Below are positions 7,708 to 17,770 of a stretch of 64,000 nucleotides of DNA, piece after piece. Made by a program: the position numbers and the translations under genes. The notes under the pieces were generated by a model. It saw only the letters and a program-made list of their open reading frames with translations. It was not told the origin of the DNA and did no database searches. Numbering within the stretch: position 1 is the first letter of the stretch; every line of letters begins with the position of its first letter. Source of the DNA: Mycobacterium sp. GA-0227b (GTDB lineage Bacteria > Actinomycetota > Actinomycetes > Mycobacteriales > Mycobacteriaceae); NCBI RefSeq assembly GCF_001499855.1, contig NZ_LQIK01000009.1, positions 43,595-107,594 of the forward strand. Direction: 5' to 3'.

Positions 7708-8727
7708 GTGACCCGAACTGGCGCCGGATGTCGCCGGCCGGGCGGCTCCTGGGGCCGGCCGGCGAGCGAGGACGGTGCCGGCTGGGCGGTCGTCGACGTG
7801 GAGACGTCGGGCTTCCGGCCGGGACAGGCACGCATCGTCAGCGTCGCCGCGCTCGCACTCGGCGACGACGGCAACGTCGAACACAGCCTCTACAGCCTGC
7901 TCAACCCGGGCGTCGACCCCGGGCCCACCCATGTGCACGGGCTGACGGCCGCGATGCTGGAGGGCCAGCCGACATTCGCCGACGTCGTCGACCACCTCGT
8001 CGAGCTGCTCGCCGGGCGCACCCTCGTCGCACACAACGTCGGTTTCGACTACTCGTTCCTGGCCGCCGAGGCCGAGCTGGTCGACCGCGAACTGCCCACC
8101 GATACCGTGATGTGCACGGTCGAACTGGCCCGCCGCCTCGACCTCGATGTCGAGAACCTGCGGCTCGAGACACTGGCCGCGCACTGGGGCATCAGCCAGA
8201 TGCGGCCGCACGACGCGCTCGACGACGCGCTGGTGCTCGCGCAGATCCTCAAACCGGCGCTGGTGCGGGCCCGCGAACGCAAGGTGTGGCTGCCGGTGCA
8301 TCCGGTCACGCGGCGACGCTGGCCGAACGGCTTCGTCACGCACGACGAGCTGCGCCCGCTCAAGTCGGTGGCGGCGCGGCTACCGTGCCCGTATCTGAAT
8401 CCGGGCCGCTTCGTCGCGGGGCGGCCGCTCGTGCAGGGCATGCGCGTCGCGTTGTCGGCGGAGGTGAAGCACACGCACGAGGAGCTCATCGAGCGGATCC
8501 TGCATGCCGGACTCGCCTACACCGACGCCGTGGACCCCGAAACCTCGCTGGTGGTCTGCAACGACGCCTGCCCGGCGCAGGGCAAGGGCTACCAGGCCAA
8601 CGAGTCGGGTGTTCCGCTGGTCACCGACGCCGACTTCATGCGCTGTCTCGACGGCGTCGTCGGCGGCACCGGCATCGAGGAGTTCACCGACACCACGCTG
8701 GCCGGCGACCAGTTCGCACTCTTCTGA
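7708..8727 (+). CDS. DnaQ-family 3'-5' exonuclease with C-terminal BRCT-like region
   Basis: 339 aa from the GTG at 7708. The exonuclease domain shows the DEDDh motifs: WAVVDVETSGFRPG (Exo I), LVAHNVGFDYSFLAAE (Exo II) and PHDALDDALVLAQIL (Exo III). The C-terminal part (about residues 230-339) resembles a BRCT-type module (GMRVALSAEVKHTHEELIER and LVVCNDACPAQGKGYQANES). It is the Rv3711c counterpart, annotated as a DNA polymerase III epsilon-like protein. Mycobacterial replicative proofreading is done by the DnaE1 PHP domain, so a repair role is more likely. Divergent from murT-gatD. Confidence 0.88.
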   Translation: MTRTGAGCRRPGGSWGRPASEDGAGWAVVDVETSGFRPGQARIVSVAALALGDDGNVEHSLYSLLNPGVDPGPTHVHGLTAAMLEGQPTFADVVDHLVELLAGRTLVAHNVGFDYSFLAAEAELVDRELPTDTVMCTVELARRLDLDVENLRLETLAAHWGISQMRPHDALDDALVLAQILKPALVRARERKVWLPVHPVTRRRWPNGFVTHDELRPLKSVAARLPCPYLNPGRFVAGRPLVQGMRVALSAEVKHTHEELIERILHAGLAYTDAVDPETSLVVCNDACPAQGKGYQANESGVPLVTDADFMRCLDGVVGGTGIEEFTDTTLAGDQFALF

Positions 8728-8729
8728 TC

Positions 8730-8744
8730 GCCGCCTTCGGCGGC
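8730..8744. terminator. GC-rich hairpin between convergent genes
   Basis: GCCGCC-TTC-GGCGGC immediately after the exonuclease stop codon, followed by AGTGTT. It may serve both the exonuclease gene and the convergent leuA, which ends at 8774. Confidence 0.6.
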
Positions 8745-8773
8745 AGTGTTCTGATCGCCTCAGAGACAGCCTT

Positions 8774-10690
<1,917 letters not shown>

Positions 10691-10706
<16 letters not shown>

Positions 10707-10732
10707 CTGCCGAGAAGGAGCACCCGCTGCAC
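10691..10732 (-). CDS. leuA leader peptide
   Basis: 13-codon frame GTG ... TGA encoding (M)QRVLLLGSRDGV, with three consecutive Leu codons (CTC CTT CTC). It ends 75 nt before the leuA start. A promoter-like TTGTGG-17-TACAGT places the probable transcript start at or within a few nt of the GTG, so it would be translated from a leaderless mRNA. Leu-rich leader peptides upstream of leuA are known in actinobacteria. The assignment rests on position, Leu codons and the overlapping hairpins. Confidence 0.72.
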
Positions 10733-10739
10733 GGGGGCC

Positions 10740-10768
10740 ACTGTACTCCGGGCCCCGACGCGCCACAA
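10740..10768 (-). promoter_or_regulatory. Predicted leuA leader promoter
   Basis: -35 TTGTGG (10768-10763) and -10 TACAGT (10745-10740) with a 17-nt spacer. Seven nt separate the -10 from the leader GTG, as in leaderless mycobacterial promoters. Confidence 0.6.
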
Positions 10769-10864
10769 AATGGACTCCTGCAGGCCGCGACCGCGCAGCT
10801 AGGTACGGTTCCGAGCCTCAACGTGTACGTGGGGTGAGCGCTCGCCGCCGCGGCGCTGGCTAGA

Positions 10865-11326
10865 GTGCAAGCGGTGATAAGGCTTGACCGGCGATGGTGG
10901 CTGGCGATCGGCGTCGTCGTGGTCGCGATTGTGGCGCTGGTCTACTCCCAGCTGCAACAACCGCCGCAGGAGTGCCGCCCGGTGCTCGATCTGCTCGAGT
11001 TCAACAAGTCCCAGAACGACTTGATCAGCTCGAAGAGCGAGGGCGCGCAGGGTCCGCCGACCGCGGCCGAGGAGCTGGCGTATCAGCAGTGGGCCGACGG
11101 GTTGTCTGAACGCGCCCGCAAGATCGACGCGCCCGAGCTGCGGTTCACCGCCGTGGAGGTCGCCGACCTCGCCACGGCGTTCGTCGCGAAGATGCCGCGA
11201 GCACGCGCCGCGGTGGAGGCCCAGGCGCCGGGCGCACCGGCCCCACAGGTCTACTACGAGATGTCGGCCCTCGACGTCCAGATCCAGCGCAAGCTCGCGG
11301 AGCTCACCGAGGCGTGCTCGAGCTGA
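10865..11326 (+). CDS. Membrane-anchored hypothetical protein
   Basis: 153 aa from a GTG; a second GTG at 10874 is possible. One N-terminal transmembrane anchor (WWLAIGVVVVAIVALVYS, residues about 10-28) is followed by an extracytoplasmic domain with two Cys near its ends (QECRPVLDLL and TEACSS) that may form a disulfide. The domain looks alpha-helical. I do not recognise a family. It lies divergent from leuA and 21 nt before the C-N hydrolase gene, possibly in one transcript. Confidence 0.65.
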   Translation: MQAVIRLDRRWWLAIGVVVVAIVALVYSQLQQPPQECRPVLDLLEFNKSQNDLISSKSEGAQGPPTAAEELAYQQWADGLSERARKIDAPELRFTAVEVADLATAFVAKMPRARAAVEAQAPGAPAPQVYYEMSALDVQIQRKLAELTEACSS

Positions 11327-11347
11327 GCCCGCATAGGCTCACTGATC

Positions 11348-12331
11348 ATGTGCACACGCGTGGTTTACCTCGGAACGAACGACCGCAACGTCACGGGTCG
11401 CTCGATGGACTGGAAATCGGAGATCGGCACGAATCTGTGGGCGCTGCCGCGCGGTGTCCACCGGACCGGCCAGGGCGGCGCGAACTCCGCCGAGTGGACT
11501 TCGAAGTACGGCAGCGTTGTCGCCAGCGGCTACGACATCAGCACCACCGACGGGGTGAACGAGGCCGGCCTCGCTGTGAACCTGTTGTGGCTGGCCGAAT
11601 CGCAGTATCCGGCGGCGACAGCCGACGGCCCCGCGGTCTCGCTCGCGCTGTGGGGCCAGTACGTGCTCGACAACTTCGCGACGGTTTCCGAGGCGGTGCA
11701 GGCGCTGAGCGCAACCCCGCTGCGGGTCGCCACCGCGGAGGTGCCGGGCGAGGAGCGGATGGCGACGCTGCACCTGGCGATGTCCGACGCCGGCGGGGAC
11801 AGCGCGATCGTCGAGTACATCGACGGTCAGCAGGTGATTCACCACGGCAGGCAGTACCGGGTGATGACCAACTCGCCGACCTTCGACAAGCAGCTCGCGA
11901 TCAACGAGTACTGGAAGGAGATCGGCGGCACGGTGATGCTGCCGGGCACCAACCGCGCCGCCGACCGGTTCGTGCGGGCGTCGTTCTACATCGACGCGGT
12001 CCCCAAGACCGACGACCCGCTGCTGGCGGCCGCCGCAGTCCTCAGCGTGGTGCGCAACGCGTCCACCCCGTACGGCATCTCGACATCGGACGAGCCCAAC
12101 ATCTCGACCACCCGCTGGCGGACCGTCGTCGATCACAAGGCGCTGCGCTACTTCTTCGAGTCGGCGCTCTCGCCCAACACCTTCTGGGTGGAGCTGCGCA
12201 ACATCGACTTCTCGCCTGGCGCCCCGACTCTGCGGCTCAACCTGGGCGAGGGGGAGCGCACGATCTACGCCGGCGACGCCAGCTCCGAGTTCGAGCAGGC
12301 CGATCCGTTCCCGTTTCTCGGGGTGCCCTGA
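11348..12331 (+). CDS. Choloylglycine-hydrolase-family linear amide C-N hydrolase
   Basis: 327 aa. It is an Ntn-hydrolase of the penicillin V acylase/choloylglycine hydrolase family. The start MCTRVVYLGTNDRNVTGRSMDW places Cys2 as the N-terminal nucleophile once Met is removed, with Arg and Asp of the GRSMDW motif following. LWALPRG, GVNEAGLAVNLLWL and the internal beta sheets fit the fold. No signal peptide is seen, so it is probably cytosolic. The natural substrate may be an N-acyl amide such as an N-acyl homoserine lactone, a bile-salt-like amide or a beta-lactam side chain; the sequence does not decide. Confidence 0.85.
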   Translation: MCTRVVYLGTNDRNVTGRSMDWKSEIGTNLWALPRGVHRTGQGGANSAEWTSKYGSVVASGYDISTTDGVNEAGLAVNLLWLAESQYPAATADGPAVSLALWGQYVLDNFATVSEAVQALSATPLRVATAEVPGEERMATLHLAMSDAGGDSAIVEYIDGQQVIHHGRQYRVMTNSPTFDKQLAINEYWKEIGGTVMLPGTNRAADRFVRASFYIDAVPKTDDPLLAAAAVLSVVRNASTPYGISTSDEPNISTTRWRTVVDHKALRYFFESALSPNTFWVELRNIDFSPGAPTLRLNLGEGERTIYAGDASSEFEQADPFPFLGVP

Positions 12332-12332
12332 C

Positions 12333-12393
12333 GGTGTTGTAGCCACTGTGCTTTTCGAGCATCGACTCCAAGCGTGAGATCAGCTACAGCACC
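12333..12393. terminator. Long stem-loop after the C-N hydrolase gene
   Basis: GGTGTTGTAGC (12333-12343) pairs with GCTACAGCACC (12383-12393), 10 of 11, and the loop can fold further (TGCTTTTCGAGCA). It starts 2 nt after the stop codon. The rest of the 214-bp gap to the polysaccharide locus shows no gene; CGTTGTCGCGGCAACG inside it is a near-palindrome that could be a regulator site. Confidence 0.5.
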
Positions 12394-12545
12394 ACGCCTT
12401 TGGTCGTTGTCGAGTTTGCCGGCGGTTGAACTCGCGCCGCATCATGATGACCGCGGACAACTGTGGCGGCCAGTTCGGCAGCATGTTGGACAACAGAAAT
12501 CGTTGTCGCGGCAACGCCTGCGCGACATAATCACGGGACATTGAT

Positions 12546-14114
12546 GTGGCGGATGAGGACGATGACCACCTCGCGCACGCGGGTTTTCGTCCGACCAACG
12601 TCTGGTGGAGCGCCGATGGAAAAGCGTCTGACGACGTGAAGCCTGACTCTTTTGCAAGCCCTCAATTTGCGCCCGATGAGGCGCGGGCCCAGGCGCGCCG
12701 GTGGAGATCGGCCTATCACCGGCGGGTTCTTGCCGTCGATGCGTTGACTCTCGCCGCGGTCGTCATATTCGCCGAATGGATCGGAACGCGGCTGGCGCAC
12801 CGCCATTTCGCCGATTTCACCACGGCAACGGCTTTCTCGGTGGGGATCTACATCGGATGGCTGATAGCCCTCGGTTACGCCCGCTCACGGGATATTTCGC
12901 TGGTCGGCCAGCAGGCCGAGGAGTACCGGCGCGTTGCTGCAGCGACCGGGTGGACATTTGCGCTCGCCGCAGCGTTCGAAATCTTTCTCGACATGCCGAT
13001 CTCGCGCATCCAGTTCGGCGTGACTTTCGGACTCGGCTTGGTCGGCCTTTTCCTCACCCGCTACCTACTTCGGGCGGATGTACGCCGACGCAGGAAGAAA
13101 GGCACCTACATCTCGCGTGTCGTCGCGCTGGGCGATCTGGATTCGGCGCGGACATTGTGTGAGTACTTTGCGCGCTCGCCGACGGCCGGCTATCGGGTCG
13201 TGGGGCTCTGCATTCCCGACGCCGGAGACCAGATCGGGCAGAACGTGAGCCTGCCCACCGGCAGTGTCCCCATCCTCGGTTACGACGACGACAGCCTCAT
13301 CGAGTCGGCCGTGCAGTCCGCCGGAGCAGACACCCTCGCGGCCGTCTATTCCGAGCAGCTGGGGCCTGAGACGGTCGAGTATCTAGCTTGGCGTATGCAG
13401 GCGATCAACACCGAACTGATCGTCGTCCCGGCATTGACAGAGGTGGCCGCGCACCGACTCCAATTGCGACCGCTCGAGAATCTGCCGCTGTTCGTCATCG
13501 ACGCGCCGACACACGATGCGCCGTCGATGATCACAAAGCGCATCCTCGATCTTGTGCTGGCCACCGTTGGACTGGTGGTGGCGCTTCCGGTCATCGCACT
13601 GGCGGGGTTGGCCATCAAGCTCGACGACCGGGGACCGGTCTTCTACCGGCAGCAACGGGTGGGCATGGACGGCAAGCCATTCAAGATCATCAAATTGCGC
13701 AGTATGTACGTGGATACCGATAAGACGGCGCAACCAGAGAGTCACCGTCACGGCAGCATTTTTCACAAACGCACTTCCGATTCCTGCGTGACCCGCGTCG
13801 GAAAATTCCTCCGTGCCAGCAGCGTCGACGAGTTGCCGCAGTTGTTCAATGTGCTCGAAGGCTCGATGAGCATAGTCGGGCCCCGACCGCTGGCTGTGGG
13901 AGAAGCAGGGGCCCGTGAGCACTTCATCGAACACCGGTCACACGTCAAGCCGGGAATGACCGGTTTGTGGCAGGTGTCCGGGCGGTCCGATCTGGAAGAC
14001 AAAGACCGCATACGACTCGACGAGTCGTATGCGGGCAACTGGTCGGTTGTCGGGGACCTGTTGATCATCTGGCGCACGGTGGGCGCCGTTCTCAAACGCA
14101 AGGGCGCATACTGA
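12546..14114 (+). CDS. Polyprenyl-phosphate glycosyl-1-phosphate transferase (WcaJ/CpsE type)
   Basis: 522 aa from a GTG. Several N-terminal membrane segments (about residues 58-170) are followed by a CoA-binding-like domain. The C-terminal Bac_transf domain carries KRILDLVLATVGLVVALPVI, VFYRQQRVGMDGKPFKIIKL, SSVDELPQLFNVLEGSMSIV and GLWQVSGRSDLEDKDRI. It transfers a sugar-1-phosphate from a nucleotide sugar to undecaprenyl or decaprenyl phosphate, starting the lipid-linked repeat unit at the inner membrane. It is the first gene of the accessory polysaccharide locus between leuA and ask. galU at the far end supplies UDP-glucose, so glucose-1-P is a plausible but unproven substrate. Confidence 0.9.
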   Translation: MADEDDDHLAHAGFRPTNVWWSADGKASDDVKPDSFASPQFAPDEARAQARRWRSAYHRRVLAVDALTLAAVVIFAEWIGTRLAHRHFADFTTATAFSVGIYIGWLIALGYARSRDISLVGQQAEEYRRVAAATGWTFALAAAFEIFLDMPISRIQFGVTFGLGLVGLFLTRYLLRADVRRRRKKGTYISRVVALGDLDSARTLCEYFARSPTAGYRVVGLCIPDAGDQIGQNVSLPTGSVPILGYDDDSLIESAVQSAGADTLAAVYSEQLGPETVEYLAWRMQAINTELIVVPALTEVAAHRLQLRPLENLPLFVIDAPTHDAPSMITKRILDLVLATVGLVVALPVIALAGLAIKLDDRGPVFYRQQRVGMDGKPFKIIKLRSMYVDTDKTAQPESHRHGSIFHKRTSDSCVTRVGKFLRASSVDELPQLFNVLEGSMSIVGPRPLAVGEAGAREHFIEHRSHVKPGMTGLWQVSGRSDLEDKDRIRLDESYAGNWSVVGDLLIIWRTVGAVLKRKGAY

Positions 14115-14124
14115 CGTACACGGG

Positions 14125-15072
14125 CTACCAGCCCATCGCGCTGCGCACTTCTCCCGGCCAGGATGCCGGATCCAGACCGTGAGTTCGCAGCATTCCCAAG
14201 GCAATTCGCTCCATGCCGAAACCTACGCAGGCGCTGTGTGCAACGCCACCATCGGCGGTGCGCAGGGCGAACGTTTCACCGAAGTGGTCTCGGTGGCAAT
14301 TGGCCGACACCACGGCGGTGCCCTCGTGCAGGTCGCCGTAGAGCCGCACCACTAGTTCAGTCTTCAGATTCTCGTCACGCTGGTTGGCGGCCAACAACTT
14401 GCCGACCCGGCCGAAGAACGGGTCGTTGGCCGCTACGGGGCGGGCGTCCAAGCCGAGTTCGGTCAGTACCGCCATGCCGTGGTCCACCCAGCTGTCACGG
14501 TGTTCCTGTGCCTGATCGGGTGTTCCGACCAACACGTACTCGTGCATCCGGAACGCCTGCATGCGCGCCGGGTCAATGGCCGGCTCGTGCCGGAAGCAGT
14601 ACCCATAGATGTCCATCAGCACACCGCCGTCGGGCAGGCTCGACGGCAGCGTGGCATAGCTTGGATGGCAGGCCGCCGAAACCAGCATGGTCCCAGCGGA
14701 ACTCAGATGCCCGTCCCACGGCAGGCCGGCATCACGATCAGCCAACAGCGCGCGGTGCTCGGCGTTTCCGCCGGTGAATGTCGAGATCGCACCGGTCAGA
14801 TCCGGGAAAGACGCGATGTAATCGGTCTTCTCGAATTGCTCACGCGGGAATACCGGTGGAAACCGCAGCACCTTCGCGCGATCCCGATGGACCTCGGCGC
14901 CCTTGCCTTCCACCACGTGGTCGACACCATCGACGATGCTCTCGAAAACCGCTCCACGGCCGTACAGTCCGTCGATACCCATCGGCACCAACAAGCCCGC
15001 CGCAATCAGTTCATCGCGGAACTGGTGGCGGGCCGACTCGAGTTGCGCATCAAGGTCACGAGCTTCGGTCAT
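14125..15072 (-). CDS. Amino acid:[carrier protein] ligase (aminoacyl-tRNA-synthetase homologue)
   Basis: 315 aa, far shorter than a seryl-tRNA synthetase and lacking its tRNA-binding arm. It matches the class II aaRS-like aa:CP ligases described in Bradyrhizobium and Agrobacterium. Visible elements are VSAACHPSYATLPS (zinc Cys region), GYCFRHEPAIDPARMQAFRM (motif 2, RHE), VSANCHRDHFGETF and the motif 3-like SACVGFGMERIALGML. The enzyme activates a small amino acid (Gly or Ala in characterised cases) with ATP and loads it on the phosphopantetheine of a small carrier protein. The carrier gene lies divergently 168 bp away, as expected. The amino acid used here is unknown. Confidence 0.88.
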   Translation of the reverse strand: MTEARDLDAQLESARHQFRDELIAAGLLVPMGIDGLYGRGAVFESIVDGVDHVVEGKGAEVHRDRAKVLRFPPVFPREQFEKTDYIASFPDLTGAISTFTGGNAEHRALLADRDAGLPWDGHLSSAGTMLVSAACHPSYATLPSSLPDGGVLMDIYGYCFRHEPAIDPARMQAFRMHEYVLVGTPDQAQEHRDSWVDHGMAVLTELGLDARPVAANDPFFGRVGKLLAANQRDENLKTELVVRLYGDLHEGTAVVSANCHRDHFGETFALRTADGGVAHSACVGFGMERIALGMLRTHGLDPASWPGEVRSAMGW

Positions 15073-15240
15073 CTGCCAAATCCTATCGCCGGCCGGTGGA
15101 GGCCGGACGTGATCCGCGGCCCACCGAATCGTGGTTCCTTGGCTCGTCCCTCACAGCTGTTCGGGGCCGGCACGGAACTGGGTGACGACGCACAGCAGCA
15201 GACCTCGGTCGTGCTCCGCTCGCGAATTATGCTGATCAGC

Positions 15241-15477
15241 ATGCGGGAAAGAATTCAGAAGGCATTGGCCGACCACGGAAGAATGTCGGTCGACCCGAAC
15301 GGCGTCGACGCCGACGCCGACCTCTATGAGCTCGGGCTCACCTCGCATGCCTCGGTCAACGTCATGCTTGCCCTCGAGGACGAGTTCGACATCGAATTCC
15401 CCGACGAGGCGATGAAGAAATCCACTTTTGCTTCGATCAACAACATCGAAGCCGCCGTCACGAGGCTCATCAAGTAG
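15241..15477 (+). CDS. Small acyl/aminoacyl carrier protein
   Basis: 78 aa from the ATG at 15241; an ATG at 15229 is also in frame. It is a four-helix carrier protein with LYELGLTSHASVNVMLALED, where Ser35 (GLTS) aligns with the phosphopantetheine serine of the usual DSL motif, followed by EFDIEFPDEAMKKSTFASIN. The GLTS form is typical of carriers paired with aa:CP ligases. It is divergent from the ligase gene and 42 nt upstream of the AcpS-like gene, giving a complete loading module inside the polysaccharide locus. Confidence 0.9.
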   Translation: MRERIQKALADHGRMSVDPNGVDADADLYELGLTSHASVNVMLALEDEFDIEFPDEAMKKSTFASINNIEAAVTRLIK

Positions 15478-15519
15478 CACCCACCAGGGCGCGCCGCGCT
15501 ACTTCGAACAGGAAGACCC

Positions 15520-15924
15520 ATGAACCCGCCGGAGGTGCAGCTACCGGGTCACCTGATCCGCGTGGGGTGCGATGTGGTGGCCCTCGAAGAGATCGAGAAT
15601 TCGTTGTCCTCGTTCGGAGACCGGTTTCTGGCCAAGATCTACACCGCTGCCGAGGTCGCCACTTGTGCCGGTTCGAACCGGCTGGCCCGCCTTGCCGCCC
15701 GGTTCGCCGCCAAGGAGGCCGCCATGAAGGCATTCGCACGGCCGGACGCCGCGCTTTCGCCGCTCGAAATGGAGGTCGTCCTTTCGGGCGATCTGCCGAC
15801 GTTGCGGCTCAGCGGTTCGGCCGCCCAGCTGGCCGTGGCGCAGCGGTGGCTACAGGTCTCGATGTCGATCACCCATGCAGACTGTCACGCGGCAGCCGTG
15901 GTGGTAGCGGTCTGCGCCGAGTAG
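15520..15924 (+). CDS. AcpS-type 4'-phosphopantetheinyl transferase
   Basis: 134 aa. It shows the AcpS motifs: VGCDVVALEEIENSL with the Mg-binding Asp, RFAAKEAAMKAFA with the WxxKEA-like helix, and VSMSITHADCHAAAVVVAV at the C-terminus. It would transfer phosphopantetheine from CoA to the Ser of the neighbouring carrier protein. Mycobacterial housekeeping AcpS lies elsewhere, near the FAS-I gene, so this is a dedicated second copy. It is co-directional with the carrier gene. Confidence 0.88.
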   Translation: MNPPEVQLPGHLIRVGCDVVALEEIENSLSSFGDRFLAKIYTAAEVATCAGSNRLARLAARFAAKEAAMKAFARPDAALSPLEMEVVLSGDLPTLRLSGSAAQLAVAQRWLQVSMSITHADCHAAAVVVAVCAE

Positions 15925-15990
15925 CAGCGGTGCCCGGGCAATGGTCGTACCGTGTATCGAGAGCGACTCGCAAATGCCGACGTCTGATAG

Positions 15991-17754
15991 ATGTGCGCCA
16001 AGATGCAAAGTTTGGACCAATCCGGGGTCTCTTCGGGGGATGACCGGGTGAACGCGGGCATGACGGGGTTATCCGGTGTGCCGACGTGGTTCGGACCCGA
16101 GGAGTCGCGGCTTTTCGGTGTTTTACACGTCCCGGCCGGCGGGGTTGCGCGGGCGGGCGTGGTCATCTGTCCACCGCTCGGTCGTCAGCACCTGGATACC
16201 TACACCGGACTGAAGCTGCTGGCGCAACGATTGTGCGAAACGGGATTTGCAGTGTTGCGCTTCGATTACCCGGGCACCGGGGACTCGATGGGCGCCCAAT
16301 GTCGGGACAGTGCCGTGGATGACTACGTGGACGGCATTCGGACGGCAGTGCGGTATCTGCAGGCTTGCGGCGCGCAGAGTGTGTCGCTGGTCGGCCTGCG
16401 GGTCGGTGCGTTGCTCGCCGCGACAGCGGCGCCCTCGATAACGAGTCTCGGCGGCCTGGTCATGTGGGACCCCGTCACCAATGGTCGCCGATACCTGCGC
16501 GAACAACAGGCGCTCTATCGGGTGACCGTCGGCGGCGAGGAGGGTTCCGAATTACCGCCCGAGCCGGGCGCGGTCCCGCTTCTCGGTATCACCCTCTCCT
16601 CCACAGCTGCCACCGCCCTCGGCGGACTGAAGATGCCGGCGGATGTCGGATCGACTTCGGTGCTTGTGTTGAGCCGGCCGGAACACACTGGTGACCGCTT
16701 GCTCGCCGACCTGCCCGCATCGGGCGACTGCATGGTCCAGCAAATTGCCGGGCAACCCGAGTTCGTGGAACCACCCAGCATTGTGGTCAGGATTCCGGTG
16801 GAAACCCTGGCGATGATCGAGAAATGGCTCGACGCGACGCTGACATCGGAGACGTTCGCATTCGAGCCGGAGTTCGCCGGTATTGCCGTGGCGGACGAGT
16901 TGCCCGACGGCCGCAAGATCATCGAGTCGATCACCGAACTCGGCCCTAACCGGCTGTTCGCCATCCGGACCGCGTTCAGTGACGCTACTGAGGGTGGGCC
17001 GACGGTGTTATGCCACAACACCGCGTGTGAACATCGGGTCGGCTCGGGGCGAATCTGGCCGGACACGGCCCGGGAACTGGCTGCGCTGGGCGTGAGCGTG
17101 GTCCGCTACGACCGTCGGGGGGTAGGCGACACCGGTGTCGCAACCGGCGAGTTCCCATGGATGCATTCACCAGATGCCCAGGCTGATGTGACCGATGCGA
17201 TTGCGGCCCTGGCAGTGCCGGAAGACCGTCTGGTGATGGCCGGAATCTGTTCGGGTGCTTGGAATTGCGCGTATGGGGCGTTGCAGAGCGGCGCCAAACT
17301 GGTGGTTCTGCTGAACATTCTGCTGTATTCGTTGCGGCGCGCCGACGGCGGATCGGAGCGGATCGCGCAGGTGACTGACGCTGTTGTCGGCGATCACGAC
17401 CCCCAGGAGCGGCGGCTATGGGGAATGGTCAAGCAGGGACTGCGAAATTGGCTGCCATATCAGGGTTGGTTGCTCCTCGGTCGCCTTGGTTACACCCAGG
17501 CTCCGGAGGTGCTGCTCAAGGCGCTCGGCAAGAGCGGAGTGCCGACTGAGTTGGTTTTGTCACCATCGGATTTCGAGTGGTACGTAGAGCATCGCGGCCT
17601 GATCGGGGCCAAGCGGCTGGCACGTCGTGGTTGGGCGCCGAAGCTGACTTTGCCGCCCGCCGGTGATCATGCGGTGCTACACCGCGGATTGCAGAACTTC
17701 ATGCGTGAGTATCTGCTCGCCGCGGCGCGCCGCGAATTCGCCGACCAGCTCTGA
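15991..17754 (+). CDS. Tandem alpha/beta-hydrolase fusion, exosortase-locus-type
   Basis: 587 aa; the true start could be an internal codon up to about residue 24. Two alpha/beta-hydrolase domains lie in tandem, about residues 30-280 and 300-587. Domain 1 has FAVLRFDYPGTGDSMG and an elbow GLRVGA, with Arg at the usual Ser nucleophile position. Domain 2 has SVVRYDRRGVGDTGVATGEF and the elbow GICSGA, with Cys at the nucleophile position. Both elbow types recall the paired hydrolases of proteobacterial exosortase-associated polysaccharide loci, here fused. It follows acpS by 66 nt and probably acts on the carrier-bound group, as a thioesterase or acyl transferase; this is inference. Confidence 0.75.
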   Translation: MCAKMQSLDQSGVSSGDDRVNAGMTGLSGVPTWFGPEESRLFGVLHVPAGGVARAGVVICPPLGRQHLDTYTGLKLLAQRLCETGFAVLRFDYPGTGDSMGAQCRDSAVDDYVDGIRTAVRYLQACGAQSVSLVGLRVGALLAATAAPSITSLGGLVMWDPVTNGRRYLREQQALYRVTVGGEEGSELPPEPGAVPLLGITLSSTAATALGGLKMPADVGSTSVLVLSRPEHTGDRLLADLPASGDCMVQQIAGQPEFVEPPSIVVRIPVETLAMIEKWLDATLTSETFAFEPEFAGIAVADELPDGRKIIESITELGPNRLFAIRTAFSDATEGGPTVLCHNTACEHRVGSGRIWPDTARELAALGVSVVRYDRRGVGDTGVATGEFPWMHSPDAQADVTDAIAALAVPEDRLVMAGICSGAWNCAYGALQSGAKLVVLLNILLYSLRRADGGSERIAQVTDAVVGDHDPQERRLWGMVKQGLRNWLPYQGWLLLGRLGYTQAPEVLLKALGKSGVPTELVLSPSDFEWYVEHRGLIGAKRLARRGWAPKLTLPPAGDHAVLHRGLQNFMREYLLAAARREFADQL

Positions 17755-17770
17755 AGCGCGGGAGCCGATA

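Noticed and set aside
14163..14777. Plus-strand frames antisense to the aa:CP ligase
   Set aside because: Arg/Pro-rich translation with no domain; the minus strand carries all class II synthetase motifs.
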